Source: Litoribrevibacter euphylliae
Lineage (GTDB): Bacteria > Pseudomonadota > Gammaproteobacteria > Pseudomonadales > Litoribrevibacteraceae
Length of the DNA stretch: 64,000 nucleotides
Assembly: GCF_042646085.1 (NCBI RefSeq)
Contig: NZ_JBHRSZ010000004.1
Span: forward strand, 620,001 to 684,000
Direction of reading: 5' to 3'
Below the pieces are notes generated by a model, which saw nothing but the letters and a program-made list of their open reading frames with translations, was not told the origin of the DNA and made no database searches. Each line of letters opens with the position of its first letter. Position 1 is the stretch's first letter. This document shows positions 1-8,208 of the stretch, piece after piece. A program made the position numbers and the translations under genes.

Positions 1-353
1 TTTATACGCCCGATGCCAGTCGCGCTATGGCGTTACTGGGTAATACGCCGGATGCCTATTCACAGACTTGGCATTTGCCGTGTGATGATAATCGGCTGAC
101 CTACCAAGCGTTTATTGAGCTGGCTGCGCAAGTCTTTGGTACGAAAGCGAACTACAAGGTTCTGAAGCAGTGGCAATTGAGTATTGCTGGCATGTTTAAC
201 GATACGCTTCGCGAAGCAGCAGAGCTCTTGCCTCGCTATAAGATGGATAACATCTTTGTATCCGATAAATTCAAAACGCGTTTTCCTGAGTTTGAGGTGA
301 CCTCATTCAAAGATGGTTTAAGCGCCATTTGGAAGGAGCATTCAGGTAACTAA
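1..353 (+). CDS. C-terminal part of an SDR-type NAD(P)-dependent epimerase/dehydratase (5' truncated by window)
   Basis: The reading frame is open from the first bases of the window (codons from position 3, YTPDASRAM...) and ends at 353, so only about the last 117 residues are visible. The segment reads like the substrate-binding C-terminal part of extended SDR/NmrA-type proteins: a conserved 'H-L-P' strand, a helix 'TYQAFIELAAQVFG', a run of helices and a final 'SFKDGLSAIWKEH' segment. The Rossmann fold and the catalytic Tyr-Lys pair would lie upstream, outside the window, so substrate and activity cannot be judged. It converges on the MerR gene that follows. The family call rests on general pattern only. 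Confidence 0.6.
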   Translation, partial: YTPDASRAMALLGNTPDAYSQTWHLPCDDNRLTYQAFIELAAQVFGTKANYKVLKQWQLSIAGMFNDTLREAAELLPRYKMDNIFVSDKFKTRFPEFEVTSFKDGLSAIWKEHSGN

Positions 354-379
354 AGATTTGGCTATCTCCCTGATTTAAA

Positions 380-784
380 TTACTCAATATTGAATTGAGA
401 CAGGACTCGTCGAGCATTATCGTCGCAGTCCATGTCTTTGGGTTTGGCGTCTACTTCTTTGAGGACTTCCAAGAGCTTGGTTTTGTTGTCGGCCAGTTTC
501 TTTTGAAGTATTTCAATGTCTTCCAGTTTTTGATGCAAGGCTTTGACTAACGAATCATGATCCCATTGGGTTAGGTCGGGTGGCAGCAGAGCGCGAAGTT
601 CATCCAGCGTGAAACCGGCTTGTTGAGCCACATCAATCAGTTTTAACACAATGACAGCTTCAGGTGGATAGTCTCTATAACCATTGGCTTGTCGTTTTAC
701 TATTTTTAGAAGTCCGATGCTTTCGTAGAAACGAATGCGAGAGGGTGCAAGCCCTGTGATTTTCGATAGCTCTCCGATTTTCAT
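380..784 (-). CDS. MerR family transcriptional regulator
   Basis: A 134-residue MerR-type DNA-binding protein. The N-terminal winged helix-turn-helix begins MKIGELSKITG and continues with the typical 'RIRFYESIGLL' and 'GYRDYP' wing. A 'LKLIDVAQQAGFTLDEL' segment and a long dimerisation coiled coil (about residues 75-115) follow. The C-terminus has a single Cys in 'DMDCDDNARR', with no clear metal or Fe-S cluster site, so the effector cannot be named. The frame extends to a TTG at 793, but the ATG at 784 is preferred because a GGAG lies just before it. No obvious 19 bp-spacer MerR promoter was found nearby. Confidence 0.85.
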   Translation of the reverse strand: MKIGELSKITGLAPSRIRFYESIGLLKIVKRQANGYRDYPPEAVIVLKLIDVAQQAGFTLDELRALLPPDLTQWDHDSLVKALHQKLEDIEILQKKLADNKTKLLEVLKEVDAKPKDMDCDDNARRVLSQFNIE

Positions 785-846
785 ATGCTCCAACTCTAAT
801 GACCTTAATTTAGTCTATGCCGCATGCCACTTGTTCGCCATTCATG

Positions 847-893
847 TGTTCGGGATGAAATGCTCAGCCTGACATGTTCGGCATGAAATACTC
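847..893. repeat. 19 bp direct repeat, two copies
   Basis: Copies at 847-865 and 875-893 share 17 of 19 bases (core TTCGG-ATGAAAT-CTC) with a 28 bp period. A weaker third partial copy lies just upstream (TGTTCGCCAT). It lies upstream of the MerR gene and could be a binding site or plain tandem duplication. Confidence 0.6.
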
Positions 894-933
894 GGAAGAT
901 AATAAGGTTAAAGGCAGCTTTAAGGTCAAGCAA

Positions 934-969
934 AAACGCCCAAGTGTATTTACCTGGGCGTTTAAGTTG
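934..969 (-). terminator. Rho-independent terminator of the 987-1784 gene
   Basis: A 9 bp stem (AAACGCCCA at 934-942 with TGGGCGTTT at 955-963) has a 12-base loop. On the minus strand it is followed by a T run, directly after the stop of the minus-strand gene ending at 987. Confidence 0.8.
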
Positions 970-986
970 ATCAGTCTACGAGAGGA

Positions 987-1784
987 TTAATCTAATAGCT
1001 TTGGTGCATCACCGCTGAAATCGATCCAAGGGTTCCCACCAAGAGTTTCAGTTCCCTCAACGCTCGGTTCTTCATAGCGCATTACAAAGTGTTCGGGGCC
1101 GTGGGCATAGGCAACCACCAATCCATAAGATGCATCCAAGAAGCCACCGTGTGGGCCAAGGCCTGGGTAACTGATGCGCCATGCTTTGCCGTTAACGGGT
1201 ACGAAGCCCAAGGTTAGCTTGCCTACTACGTTGTTTGGCAAGGTGAAGAACCAAGTCCAGTCGCCGCCGGAGACAATGGTCATCACTTCATCAATGCCTT
1301 GTCCGTTGTCAGAGCTGTTAACGTGCAGTTTGCCAAATTTGCCTTGAAGGTACTCGATAATGTCAGGCGTCATGGCTTTCATGTCGTACACCTTAGGATA
1401 GGGCGCAACGCCAATTTCTGAGGTAGATAAAAAGCCACCCCGATGCGCTTCTGGTTCACGGCCTGCCAGTTCAATTTGCTCAAGAAGATCCTTTCTGTTG
1501 AGTGCGAATAAGGACATTAGCTTTTCGCTTTCTTGTGTATTGAGCGCACGTTCTTTGGATGTTTCCAGAATCGGCTTGGCTTCTGGTGGGATTGCCACCG
1601 TGCTCACTCGTACACCGACGGAACGAAGCACTCTGTTCACGGCATCGACGCCGCTCGTTGGTTCGCGGCCATCGCTGTAGGAAAGAATTAACTGGCCGGC
1701 ATTGTCTGTGCTGCCTGCGATACTTTGAGAAAAAGGCATAAGGGCGATCACGCCTGCAAATGCTATGTTGATCCACGTTTTCAT
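987..1784 (-). CDS. Secreted protein of unknown function
   Basis: A 265-residue protein with a clear Sec signal peptide (MKTWINIAFAGVIALMPFSQ, cleavage near SIAG). I do not recognise the mature part. It contains 'RVLRSVGVRVSTV', an aromatic-rich 'GGDWTWFFTLPNNVVGKLTLGF' stretch, a Gly-rich 'YPGLGPHGGFLDASYG' and a final 'HFVMRYEEP'. There are no membrane segments after the signal, so it is probably periplasmic or exported. The ATG at 1784 is chosen over an upstream TTG because AGAGG stands seven bases before it. It is a single gene with its own terminator. Confidence 0.7.
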   Translation of the reverse strand: MKTWINIAFAGVIALMPFSQSIAGSTDNAGQLILSYSDGREPTSGVDAVNRVLRSVGVRVSTVAIPPEAKPILETSKERALNTQESEKLMSLFALNRKDLLEQIELAGREPEAHRGGFLSTSEIGVAPYPKVYDMKAMTPDIIEYLQGKFGKLHVNSSDNGQGIDEVMTIVSGGDWTWFFTLPNNVVGKLTLGFVPVNGKAWRISYPGLGPHGGFLDASYGLVVAYAHGPEHFVMRYEEPSVEGTETLGGNPWIDFSGDAPKLLD

Positions 1785-1975
1785 GTTCAAACCTCTAAAC
1801 TGCTGATTGATTTAAGCGCAGTTTAGGGGGTGTTACGCTGGTGAAAAACCGGACTTGAGTAAACTTATTGATAACTAAAGGTAAACAATGCTGGTTGGGT
1901 GCGAGGGTTTCTACGCGTTTTTATAGGTTTTGTTGTTATTTGGTGAACTATCAATGAGAAAATTATGCAGTACAG

Positions 1976-2875
1976 CTACTGGTTTTTGAAATGCTCGACC
2001 ACAAAATCAATAAATGCACGTATCTTTTGAGATTGCTCTTTATGGTAAGGGTAGATAACGAATAAGGAATGTTTTTCGACATGCCATTCCGGCAAGATTT
2101 CAACCAGTTCACCTGTGTTGAGTTGGTCTCTTACAAATATATCCGGGAGTAATGCAATGCCTTGACCTAAGATAGCAGCTTGTCTTAAGGCTATGCCGCT
2201 ATTCACGACATATCTGCTCTGGGTGAGTTCTACTTCATTGATTTGGTTTTGATCCGGGTTTCTGAATATCCATCGTCGGGCCGATGAAGAGAAGCTGTAG
2301 ATCAAGCAGTTGTGATGGGTTAAATCGTCTGGTGCCGTTAAAGGCAAAGTGCGGTCAAGGTAGCTTGGAGAGGCGCAGAGTACTCGCTTCATCTCAACGA
2401 GTTTTCGCGATCTCAGACTGGAGTTATTCAGCTCAGCCCCCCCGCGAATGGCAATGTCGACGCCTTGTTCGATGAGGTCTATGTATTGGTCGCTCATCAC
2501 CACTTCCACCGACAGTTCTGGATGCTTATCCATAAAGGCACAGATGATGGGATTAATCTCGATAAGCCCCAAGGACATGGGCACACTGATCTTTAATGAG
2601 CCTTTCAGTGTATGCGAGGCTTCAATCACTGAAAGATCGGCGTGTTTAAGGTTATCTAATATGTTGCAGACTTGGTTGTAATAGAGCTGGCCATTTTCTG
2701 TGATGTGCAGTTTTCGAGTGGTTCGGTTGATTAATGGGCTTTGCAGATATTCTTCGAGCTCATTAATGTTTTTACTGATGGCGGCTTTGGACAGGTTTAA
2801 ATCGTCAGCCGCTGCTGTGAAACTTCCCAGTTCTACAACTCTTCGGAAAACGGCCAAAGCCTTTAGTTTATCCAT
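1976..2875 (-). CDS. LysR family transcriptional regulator
   Basis: A 299-residue LysR-type regulator of full length. The N-terminal HTH (MDKLKALAVFRRVVELGSF, then 'SKAAISKNINELEEYL') is followed by the linker helix and a periplasmic-binding-protein-like effector domain from about residue 90 ('KGSLKISVPMSLGLIEINP'). The motif 'VDIAIRGG' and the 'ASPSYLDR' block place it in the common subgroup of aromatic or organic-effector LysRs. No divergent target gene is adjacent: the upstream neighbour is a CAP-domain lipoprotein on the same strand. The target is therefore unknown. Confidence 0.9.
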   Translation of the reverse strand: MDKLKALAVFRRVVELGSFTAAADDLNLSKAAISKNINELEEYLQSPLINRTTRKLHITENGQLYYNQVCNILDNLKHADLSVIEASHTLKGSLKISVPMSLGLIEINPIICAFMDKHPELSVEVVMSDQYIDLIEQGVDIAIRGGAELNNSSLRSRKLVEMKRVLCASPSYLDRTLPLTAPDDLTHHNCLIYSFSSSARRWIFRNPDQNQINEVELTQSRYVVNSGIALRQAAILGQGIALLPDIFVRDQLNTGELVEILPEWHVEKHSLFVIYPYHKEQSQKIRAFIDFVVEHFKNQ

Positions 2876-2950
2876 GTCTGCAATCTCTATTGTTTCTGAT
2901 CAGTGAATGATTATATGGCTTGATCGGTATTTATTCACTGTCAGTGGACT

Positions 2951-2989
2951 GCTCTTGTAAGTCGCTCTTGTAAGTTGTACTTGCGAAAT
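2951..2989. repeat. 13 bp tandem repeat, three copies
   Basis: GCTCTTGTAAGTC, GCTCTTGTAAGTT and GTACTTGCGAAAT follow one another between a LysR gene and a lipoprotein gene. The first two copies differ at one base; the third is degenerate. Confidence 0.7.
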
Positions 2990-3010
2990 GAAAGTCCGAA
3001 ATAAGTCAAT

Positions 3011-3631
3011 TTACCTCGGCCGCGCAAACACTTGCGTCCAATACGTTGGGTAGTCTGCGGTGGCTGAATCCACTCGGGACGATCCAAACTCGGTAAAGTT
3101 GCCGTTCATGATGTTGCGGCAGTGGCCTTCGCTGTTGAGCCAGCCAGTGACCACTTGCGTAACGCTGGTTTGGCCTGCGGCGATGTTTTCACCCACAGCG
3201 GACCAATTGTAATTCTGCGCATCTACACGATTCGATACCGATAAACCATCTGAACCCGTGTGGCTGAAGAAGTTGTTGGTGGCCATGTCAGTGCTGTGGG
3301 AAAGGGCGGCGGCTTCAAGGTCACAGTTCCAAGTTAACGCTGAAACAGCGGGGAGGTCATCGCTTCCACAGGTGTAACCTGAAGCGCGCGCGGCGTTTAC
3401 TTGGTCGAGCATGTCTTGTTCGTTGGCGTCCAACTGGCATGAGTTTGTTGGGTTGTTGTCGGTGTCTGTGTTGTCTTGGTTGGTATTAGTGTTCTCTGTA
3501 TTAGTCGTATCCGTAGACGCAACACCATCTGAGCCAGAAGACGAGCCTCCGCCGCCTCCACAGGCAGTTAAAAATAAGGCAGTAAAGCAGGTCGTGAGAA
3601 GAAGAGGGGAGGTGTTCTTTTGAATATGCAT
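3011..3631 (-). CDS. CAP/SCP-domain lipoprotein
   Basis: A 206-residue lipoprotein. The signal peptide ends in a lipobox LTAC (Cys24), followed by a poly-Gly/Ser stretch and a T/N/D-rich linker (about residues 25-62). A CAP domain (PF00188-like) runs from about residue 66: 'MLDQVNAARA', 'LEAAALSHSTDMATNNFFSHTG', 'VGENIAAG', 'VTGWLNSEGHCRNIMN' and 'WTQVF'. The His, Glu and His residues of the CAP cavity are present (SH, ENIA, GHCRNI). Bacterial CAP proteins of this kind are surface-exposed and mostly of unknown role. The linker is low complexity and probably variable between strains. Confidence 0.88.
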   Translation of the reverse strand: MHIQKNTSPLLLTTCFTALFLTACGGGGGSSSGSDGVASTDTTNTENTNTNQDNTDTDNNPTNSCQLDANEQDMLDQVNAARASGYTCGSDDLPAVSALTWNCDLEAAALSHSTDMATNNFFSHTGSDGLSVSNRVDAQNYNWSAVGENIAAGQTSVTQVVTGWLNSEGHCRNIMNGNFTEFGSSRVDSATADYPTYWTQVFARPR

Positions 3632-3750
3632 GAATCAGTGCTCGATAGTGAAAACAGCCATGGTATCGGGCAGGTTGAAAAGAACTGTGATCTTGGTTTG
3701 ATCGTACACTTTGTTACTTTTTTGGTGACTGTACTTGCTCAGTGAGCAGA

Positions 3751-4527
3751 TTAATCGTCATCGGGTTGTAGGTTTGTCCGTTGTAAGTAGCTCTTCAATA
3801 GATGATTGTAACGGCCATCTGCTCTGAGTTGTTTTAATTGTTCATCAAACTGGTCACGAATCTTTGTCAGGCCGTTTTTCTTTGAAAACATGATGTAACT
3901 GGGGACTTGTTGAACGAGAGGGCGAACTTCTTCAATGGTGTCCAGTTTATGGTGTTTGCTGGCAACGTAGAGCGCACCGAGTCGGTTGTTGATCCAGAGG
4001 TCAACCCGTCGGGTGAGTAGCATCCCGAGGCATTGTTCTGCGGTCGCTACGGAATGCAAATTAGTAAAGAGGCCTTGTTGCTGTAGGTCATCAAATTTAC
4101 TGCCGTAACTCACTTTGCTGATGGTGATAATGCCGTGGTCAATAACTTCGTGGAGATCTCCCTCAAATGGAATGACACTGCCTTTCCGTTTGAAGAATGC
4201 GACTTCTTGTAGAAACAGGACTTCCTTTGAAAAAATGGCGAACTCTTGTCGTTCTTCAGTTTTATAGGCCGTATATACGGCATCAATCTTTCCTTCCTCC
4301 AGGTAAGTTAATGCTCTGGCCCATGGGTAGATTCTGATGGTGACGGGTTGATTCATTTCTTTGAAGACAGCGCGAACGATGTCGGTTGCGGCGCCTTCAA
4401 CGTTCGTTCTATCTTCGCTGTAGTGGATGTACGGAGGGTAATCCAGGGTGCCAATTTCCAACGTTCTCGCTTGAGATACGCTCATCGTGGAAACCATTAA
4501 CCAAAAAGCAAAAAGGGATCGAAACAT
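3751..4527 (-). CDS. Orphan solute-binding protein, family 3 (PBPb-like)
   Basis: A 258-residue periplasmic protein with a signal peptide ending near 'SQARTLEIG'. The two-lobed family 3 fold is shown by 'LEIGTLDYPPYIHY', 'EGAATDIVRAVFKEM', 'IRIYPWARALTYLEEGKIDAVYTAYKTEER' and 'LLTRRVDLWINN'. The 'YPWARAL' motif belongs to a large set of stand-alone proteins in marine gammaproteobacteria that have no permease or ATPase partner, and none is nearby here. The ligand is unknown. The ATG at 4527 is preferred to the upstream GTG codons because GGTGGA precedes it. Confidence 0.85.
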   Translation of the reverse strand: MFRSLFAFWLMVSTMSVSQARTLEIGTLDYPPYIHYSEDRTNVEGAATDIVRAVFKEMNQPVTIRIYPWARALTYLEEGKIDAVYTAYKTEERQEFAIFSKEVLFLQEVAFFKRKGSVIPFEGDLHEVIDHGIITISKVSYGSKFDDLQQQGLFTNLHSVATAEQCLGMLLTRRVDLWINNRLGALYVASKHHKLDTIEEVRPLVQQVPSYIMFSKKNGLTKIRDQFDEQLKQLRADGRYNHLLKSYLQRTNLQPDDD

Positions 4528-4897
4528 TGAGTCCACCACCGGTCAGTGAAGTACTAAGTCATTACAGTCAAAGAATGCGTGCTTCGCAACGTGGTGCAGG
4601 GGGGTTCGAATTCATGCTGTTAAGTGCGAGTTGTCGAATTGGAGCGGTTGAATGAGGGTTTTCGAATGAGAGATGTTGAGCGAAATTTTAGTAGAAAAGA
4701 ATAAATTGAATCCCAAAGCGTTAGTCGAGTGCTAACCAGTCCTCATTTCTTATCTTAATGTCCGCAGACCTACCCAAATGGGTGGGGACGTTCTTTTCAA
4801 GCATTGGTTTAATCGCTTCGCCTTTTAAAAGGCGTATTCATTGAGGCTGAAAAGCTCGGAGAAGCTTGTCTCGTCATACATTGTAAAGGATTGAATA
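4528..4897. other. Intergenic region (370 bp) with a perfect palindrome
   Basis: This region lies between divergent genes. No gene is supported. It holds a perfect 16 bp palindrome at 4819-4834 (CGCCTTTTAAAAGGCG) about 65 bases before the hydrolase start, and a G-rich stem-like element near 4770-4790 (ACCC AAAT GGGT). The palindrome could be an operator for the hydrolase gene. Confidence 0.45.
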
Positions 4898-5944
4898 ATG
4901 CGAATAGTAATGACCTTTGTTGGTTTTCTTTTGTTGTCTTGTATCGCTCAGGCTGAGTTGGTATCCCAATCAGATTGGGAGGCTGATCGCCTTTATGGAT
5001 TTGATGATAAGACGCTGTATTTTCCGGATGATTACGATGGTGCTGTTACCGCACATTTAGTGCGTAAGCTGGCACCAGAATCGACTAAAAAAGCGGTGCT
5101 GTATGTTCATGGTTTTGTTGATTATTTCTTCCAGGAAGAATTGGCTCAGCAATATAACGACCAGGGTTATAACTTTTATGCGTTAGATTTGAGAAAGCAC
5201 GGTCGTTCTTTAATGGATCATCAGCATCCAAATTTTATGTTTGACGTGTCGGAGTTTTATGAAGAACTTGATGCCGCTGTTTCGATCATACGCAATGACG
5301 AAGGTAACGAAAAACTTCTGCTTAATGCCCATTCAACGGGTGGCCTGATTACTGCGCTGTATACGGTGGATCGTCAGAACAGCAGTTCATTCGATCAGCC
5401 ATTCGACGCCATTGTCTATAACGGGCCGTTTTTCGATATCAATGATGCGTTCTTGAACATCAATTCCTACTACTTGTTGCCTGAAGTATTGAAGTCAATT
5501 GCGTCAATTAACCCGTTTGGTGCAACGGGCATGACCATCCCCGTTCAGTACGGCGAGTCGCTTCATGTGTCTGAGCGAGGCGAGTGGGATTACGATCTGA
5601 ACTTGAAGCCTATCTATAGCTTCCCGATCTATTGGGGGTGGTTGAAAGGCGTGATTGATGCTCAGCAACGCCTTCAGAAAGGGTTGGATATTCAGGTGCC
5701 TGTTTTGGTGATGTATTCAACCCAATCTTCAACGCCATTCTTTAATTTCTGGCGAGATGAGTTCCAGGAGACGGATGTGATTCTGGATGTAAAAGACATC
5801 AATCGTATTTCAGATGTGTTGGGTAAACATGTGACTGAAATTCGTGTGGAAGGTGGTGTTCACGACCTAACTTTATCCAAAAAAGTTGTCAGAAACCGTG
5901 TGTATAAAGACATGTTAATTTGGTCAAATGCTTACATGAACTAA
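4898..5944 (+). CDS. Secreted alpha/beta hydrolase (lysophospholipase/monoacylglycerol lipase-like)
   Basis: A 348-residue protein with a signal peptide (MRIVMTFVGFLLLSCIAQA) and an alpha/beta hydrolase fold. Visible elements are 'AVLYVHGFVDYFFQ' (oxyanion region), 'FYALDLRKHGRS' (typical of the PldB/MGL group), the nucleophile elbow 'LNAHSTGG' (Ser in H-S-T-G-G) and a late 'VEGGVHDL' carrying the probable catalytic His. The acid is probably the Asp in the segment before that. It is likely a periplasmic esterase or lipase; the substrate is unknown. AAGGA stands before the ATG. It is a single gene with a strong terminator. Confidence 0.85.
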   Translation: MRIVMTFVGFLLLSCIAQAELVSQSDWEADRLYGFDDKTLYFPDDYDGAVTAHLVRKLAPESTKKAVLYVHGFVDYFFQEELAQQYNDQGYNFYALDLRKHGRSLMDHQHPNFMFDVSEFYEELDAAVSIIRNDEGNEKLLLNAHSTGGLITALYTVDRQNSSSFDQPFDAIVYNGPFFDINDAFLNINSYYLLPEVLKSIASINPFGATGMTIPVQYGESLHVSERGEWDYDLNLKPIYSFPIYWGWLKGVIDAQQRLQKGLDIQVPVLVMYSTQSSTPFFNFWRDEFQETDVILDVKDINRISDVLGKHVTEIRVEGGVHDLTLSKKVVRNRVYKDMLIWSNAYMN

Positions 5945-5977
5945 TCAGAGCATGTCTTTCTAAGCATTAAAAAACTG

Positions 5978-6009
5978 GCCCCTGAGTATGCTTAACAGGG
6001 GCTCGTTTT
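5978..6009 (+). terminator. Rho-independent terminator after the hydrolase gene
   Basis: GCCCCTG (5978-5984) pairs with CAGGGGC (5996-6002), followed by TCGTTTTA. An A run on the other side could let it act in both directions. Confidence 0.75.
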
Positions 6010-6060
6010 ATTAGATCTCGTTTATTCGATCTTATTTATTAGATCTTATTTATTAGACAT
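6007..6060. repeat. 14 bp tandem repeat, about four copies
   Basis: Units TTTATTAGATCTCG, TTTATTCGATCTTA, TTTATTAGATCTTA and TTTATTAGACAT run head to tail between the hydrolase terminator and the 3' end of the Old Yellow Enzyme gene. Confidence 0.85.
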
Positions 6061-6068
6061 AGCGACTA

Positions 6069-7142
6069 TTAATTCATGGTCGGATAATCTGTGTAACCTT
6101 CCGCACCGCCCATGTAGAAGGTAGTTGGATCAGCCTCATTAAGCTCTGCATTGGCTGCAAAGCGTTCAACCAAATCCGGGTTAGCAATAAAAGGTACGCC
6201 AAAAGCGACGGCGTCTAGTTGATTCTCACCAATGGATGCAGACGCTTCTTCATGGCTATAGCCCATGTTGCCAATCAAATTCCCTTTGTACAGCTTGCGT
6301 GCTGGCGTCATCACATCGCCGGATTGTTGCCCTAAGAAGTCGGTGCGCATTAGATCCCAGAAGGCCAAGTCGAACTGGTTCAAGTGTTCGGCCAACCAAG
6401 TGGTTAAGGCAACCGGATCACTGTCTATCATGCTGTTGAAGCTGTTAAGAGGGGAAGTACGCAAGCCAACTTTGCCTGAGCCCCACACGTCGATCACGGC
6501 TTCCAGAACTTCAAACAGCAGCCGTGCACGGTTTTCAATGGAACCACCGTATTGATCATCGCGCTGATTTGTTCCATCACGAAGGAAGTTATCCAGGAGA
6601 TAACCGTTCGCACCGTGAACTTCGACACCATCAAAGCCGGCTTCTTTGGCATTTATGGCGGCTTGTTTGAAGCCTGCAACAATGCCTGGAATTTCATTGG
6701 TTTCCAATGCGCGAGGTACGGTGTACGCCTTTTTGCCGTTCGGGGTGTGAACTTCATCGTTCGTGATCGCTAATGGGCTTGCTGCCACCGGTGTTTTACC
6801 GTCGTTAAGATCCGGGTGACAAGCACGACCACCATGCCAGAGTTGAAGAACAATTTTACCGCCATTGGCATGAACTGCATCCGTCACCTTGCGCCAACCT
6901 TCAATTTGTTCTTGAGAATAGATGCCTGGTTCATTCATAAATGCTGAGTTGCCTTCCATTACCATGGTGGCTTCCGCAATGATTAAACCGGCGCCTGCAC
7001 GCTGCGCGTAATATTCGGCCATCATGTCAGTTGGTACATGGTTAACTGCGCGAGCGCGGGTGAGTGGTGCCATCAAAGCACGGTTTTTTAGTTTGATATC
7101 ACCCAGTTGGATTTCAGAAAGAATGTTAAGTGTGTCGGTCAT
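6069..7142 (-). CDS. Old Yellow Enzyme family alkene reductase (NemA-like)
   Basis: A 357-residue FMN-dependent ene-reductase. OYE hallmarks: 'IQLGDIKLKNRALMAPLTRARA', 'YYAQRAGAGLIIAEATM', 'IVLQLWHGGRA', the substrate-binding pair in 'EVHGANGYLLDNFLRDGTN' (His and Asn), 'DDQYGGSIENRARLLFEV' and the C-terminal 'VAFGVPFIANPDLVER'. The family reduces electron-poor C=C bonds and nitro esters with NAD(P)H. The frame extends upstream to 7223, but family alignment and GGAAGAGCTC near the ATG favour 7142. The LysR gene at 7239 is divergent and is its likely regulator. Confidence 0.92.
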   Translation of the reverse strand: MTDTLNILSEIQLGDIKLKNRALMAPLTRARAVNHVPTDMMAEYYAQRAGAGLIIAEATMVMEGNSAFMNEPGIYSQEQIEGWRKVTDAVHANGGKIVLQLWHGGRACHPDLNDGKTPVAASPLAITNDEVHTPNGKKAYTVPRALETNEIPGIVAGFKQAAINAKEAGFDGVEVHGANGYLLDNFLRDGTNQRDDQYGGSIENRARLLFEVLEAVIDVWGSGKVGLRTSPLNSFNSMIDSDPVALTTWLAEHLNQFDLAFWDLMRTDFLGQQSGDVMTPARKLYKGNLIGNMGYSHEEASASIGENQLDAVAFGVPFIANPDLVERFAANAELNEADPTTFYMGGAEGYTDYPTMN

Positions 7143-7238
7143 GGAAGAGCTCCAGAAAAATGTATGAGTAAACGCTTGAGTCGTTGATGGGTGTAGAGTA
7201 TGGTTTGCCTGTTGGTGAAACAATAGGGTAATTAGAAA

Positions 7239-8189
7239 GTGATTGTTCGTAATTTAGAAACTATTGATTTTAGAACCTTGTCGGTTTTTGTAACGACCTG
7301 TCAGCAAATGAACCTAACTCAGTGTGCAGAGTTAATGGGCTTGCCTAAATCGACGGTGAGTAAGGCCATCACAAAACTTGAAGATCATCTAGAAGCTAAA
7401 TTACTGGAGCGATCGACCCGTAAAATTCAGATCACCGAAGCCGGACAAATCGTGTTTAATCGAGCGGCTCAGCTGGTGAATGAGTTTAAAGCGCTGACTC
7501 AAGACGTTCAGGAAATGGAGCAGCAAGTACAGGGGATGCTGCGGATCTCAGCGCCACCCACCTTAGGCGGTTTCTTTACCAACTATGTGTTGTCGCCTTT
7601 CATGAAACAGTGGCCAAAGATCAAGGTGTCTTTGGAATTGTCTTATGACTTTGATGATTTGTTTTCTCAAGGGTTTGATCTTGCCTTGCGAGTAGGGCAA
7701 GTGGCTGACGATCGTTTGGTGGCTAAGGAAATCGGCTATTCAACACGAGTATTGGTCGCAAGTTCTGCGTATCTCGAAGAGCATGGCTACCCTGAACAAC
7801 CCTCGGATTTGGTTCACCATAATTGCCTTCGGTTTCAACGCAATGCTGAAAGTACACCATGGACGTTAATGTCTGAAGGAGACACGGTGTCTGTGGGTGT
7901 CACAAGTAATTTTTCCTGTTCCAATATACAAGGCTTAAAAAGTGCGGCCATTGCAGGGTTGGGGGTTGCTCAAATTCCTGCAAATGAATTGGTCTGCGAA
8001 TGGAATGAAGGAAAATTGGTACGGGTTTTACCGGAGTGGCATGCGGTGCCTATGCCTATTTATCTGGTCTATCGCTCGGGACTCAATAAACCTAGGCGTT
8101 TGGAAGCCATGTTGGAACACATCCTTTCGATGAAAGAGCAGTTCCGCTTTGGGCCGGAACTGCTCAATTCGACAAAATGCAGGTTTTGA
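7239..8189 (+). CDS. LysR family transcriptional regulator, divergent from an OYE gene
   Basis: A 316-residue LysR regulator starting at a GTG codon. The HTH covers 'IDFRTLSVFVTTCQQMNLTQCAELMGLPKSTVSKAITKLEDHL'. The effector domain begins near residue 95 ('QGMLRISAPPTLGGFFTNYV') and holds 'FDLALRVGQ' and 'ASSAYLEEHG'. The head-to-head layout with the OYE gene at 6069-7142 and the second OYE gene just downstream suggest that it senses an electrophile or quinone and controls one or both. The start is uncertain because no strong ribosome binding site is visible. A start at a later codon would remove only the first few residues. Confidence 0.88.
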   Translation: MIVRNLETIDFRTLSVFVTTCQQMNLTQCAELMGLPKSTVSKAITKLEDHLEAKLLERSTRKIQITEAGQIVFNRAAQLVNEFKALTQDVQEMEQQVQGMLRISAPPTLGGFFTNYVLSPFMKQWPKIKVSLELSYDFDDLFSQGFDLALRVGQVADDRLVAKEIGYSTRVLVASSAYLEEHGYPEQPSDLVHHNCLRFQRNAESTPWTLMSEGDTVSVGVTSNFSCSNIQGLKSAAIAGLGVAQIPANELVCEWNEGKLVRVLPEWHAVPMPIYLVYRSGLNKPRRLEAMLEHILSMKEQFRFGPELLNSTKCRF

Positions 8190-8208
8190 GGACTTGATTT
8201 AAGCCTTG

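Noticed and set aside
4600..4625. GGTTCGAATTC resembles the T-loop of a tRNA
   Set aside because: Flanking bases do not form the 5 bp T-stem or an acceptor stem, and no D or anticodon arm is in the required positions.
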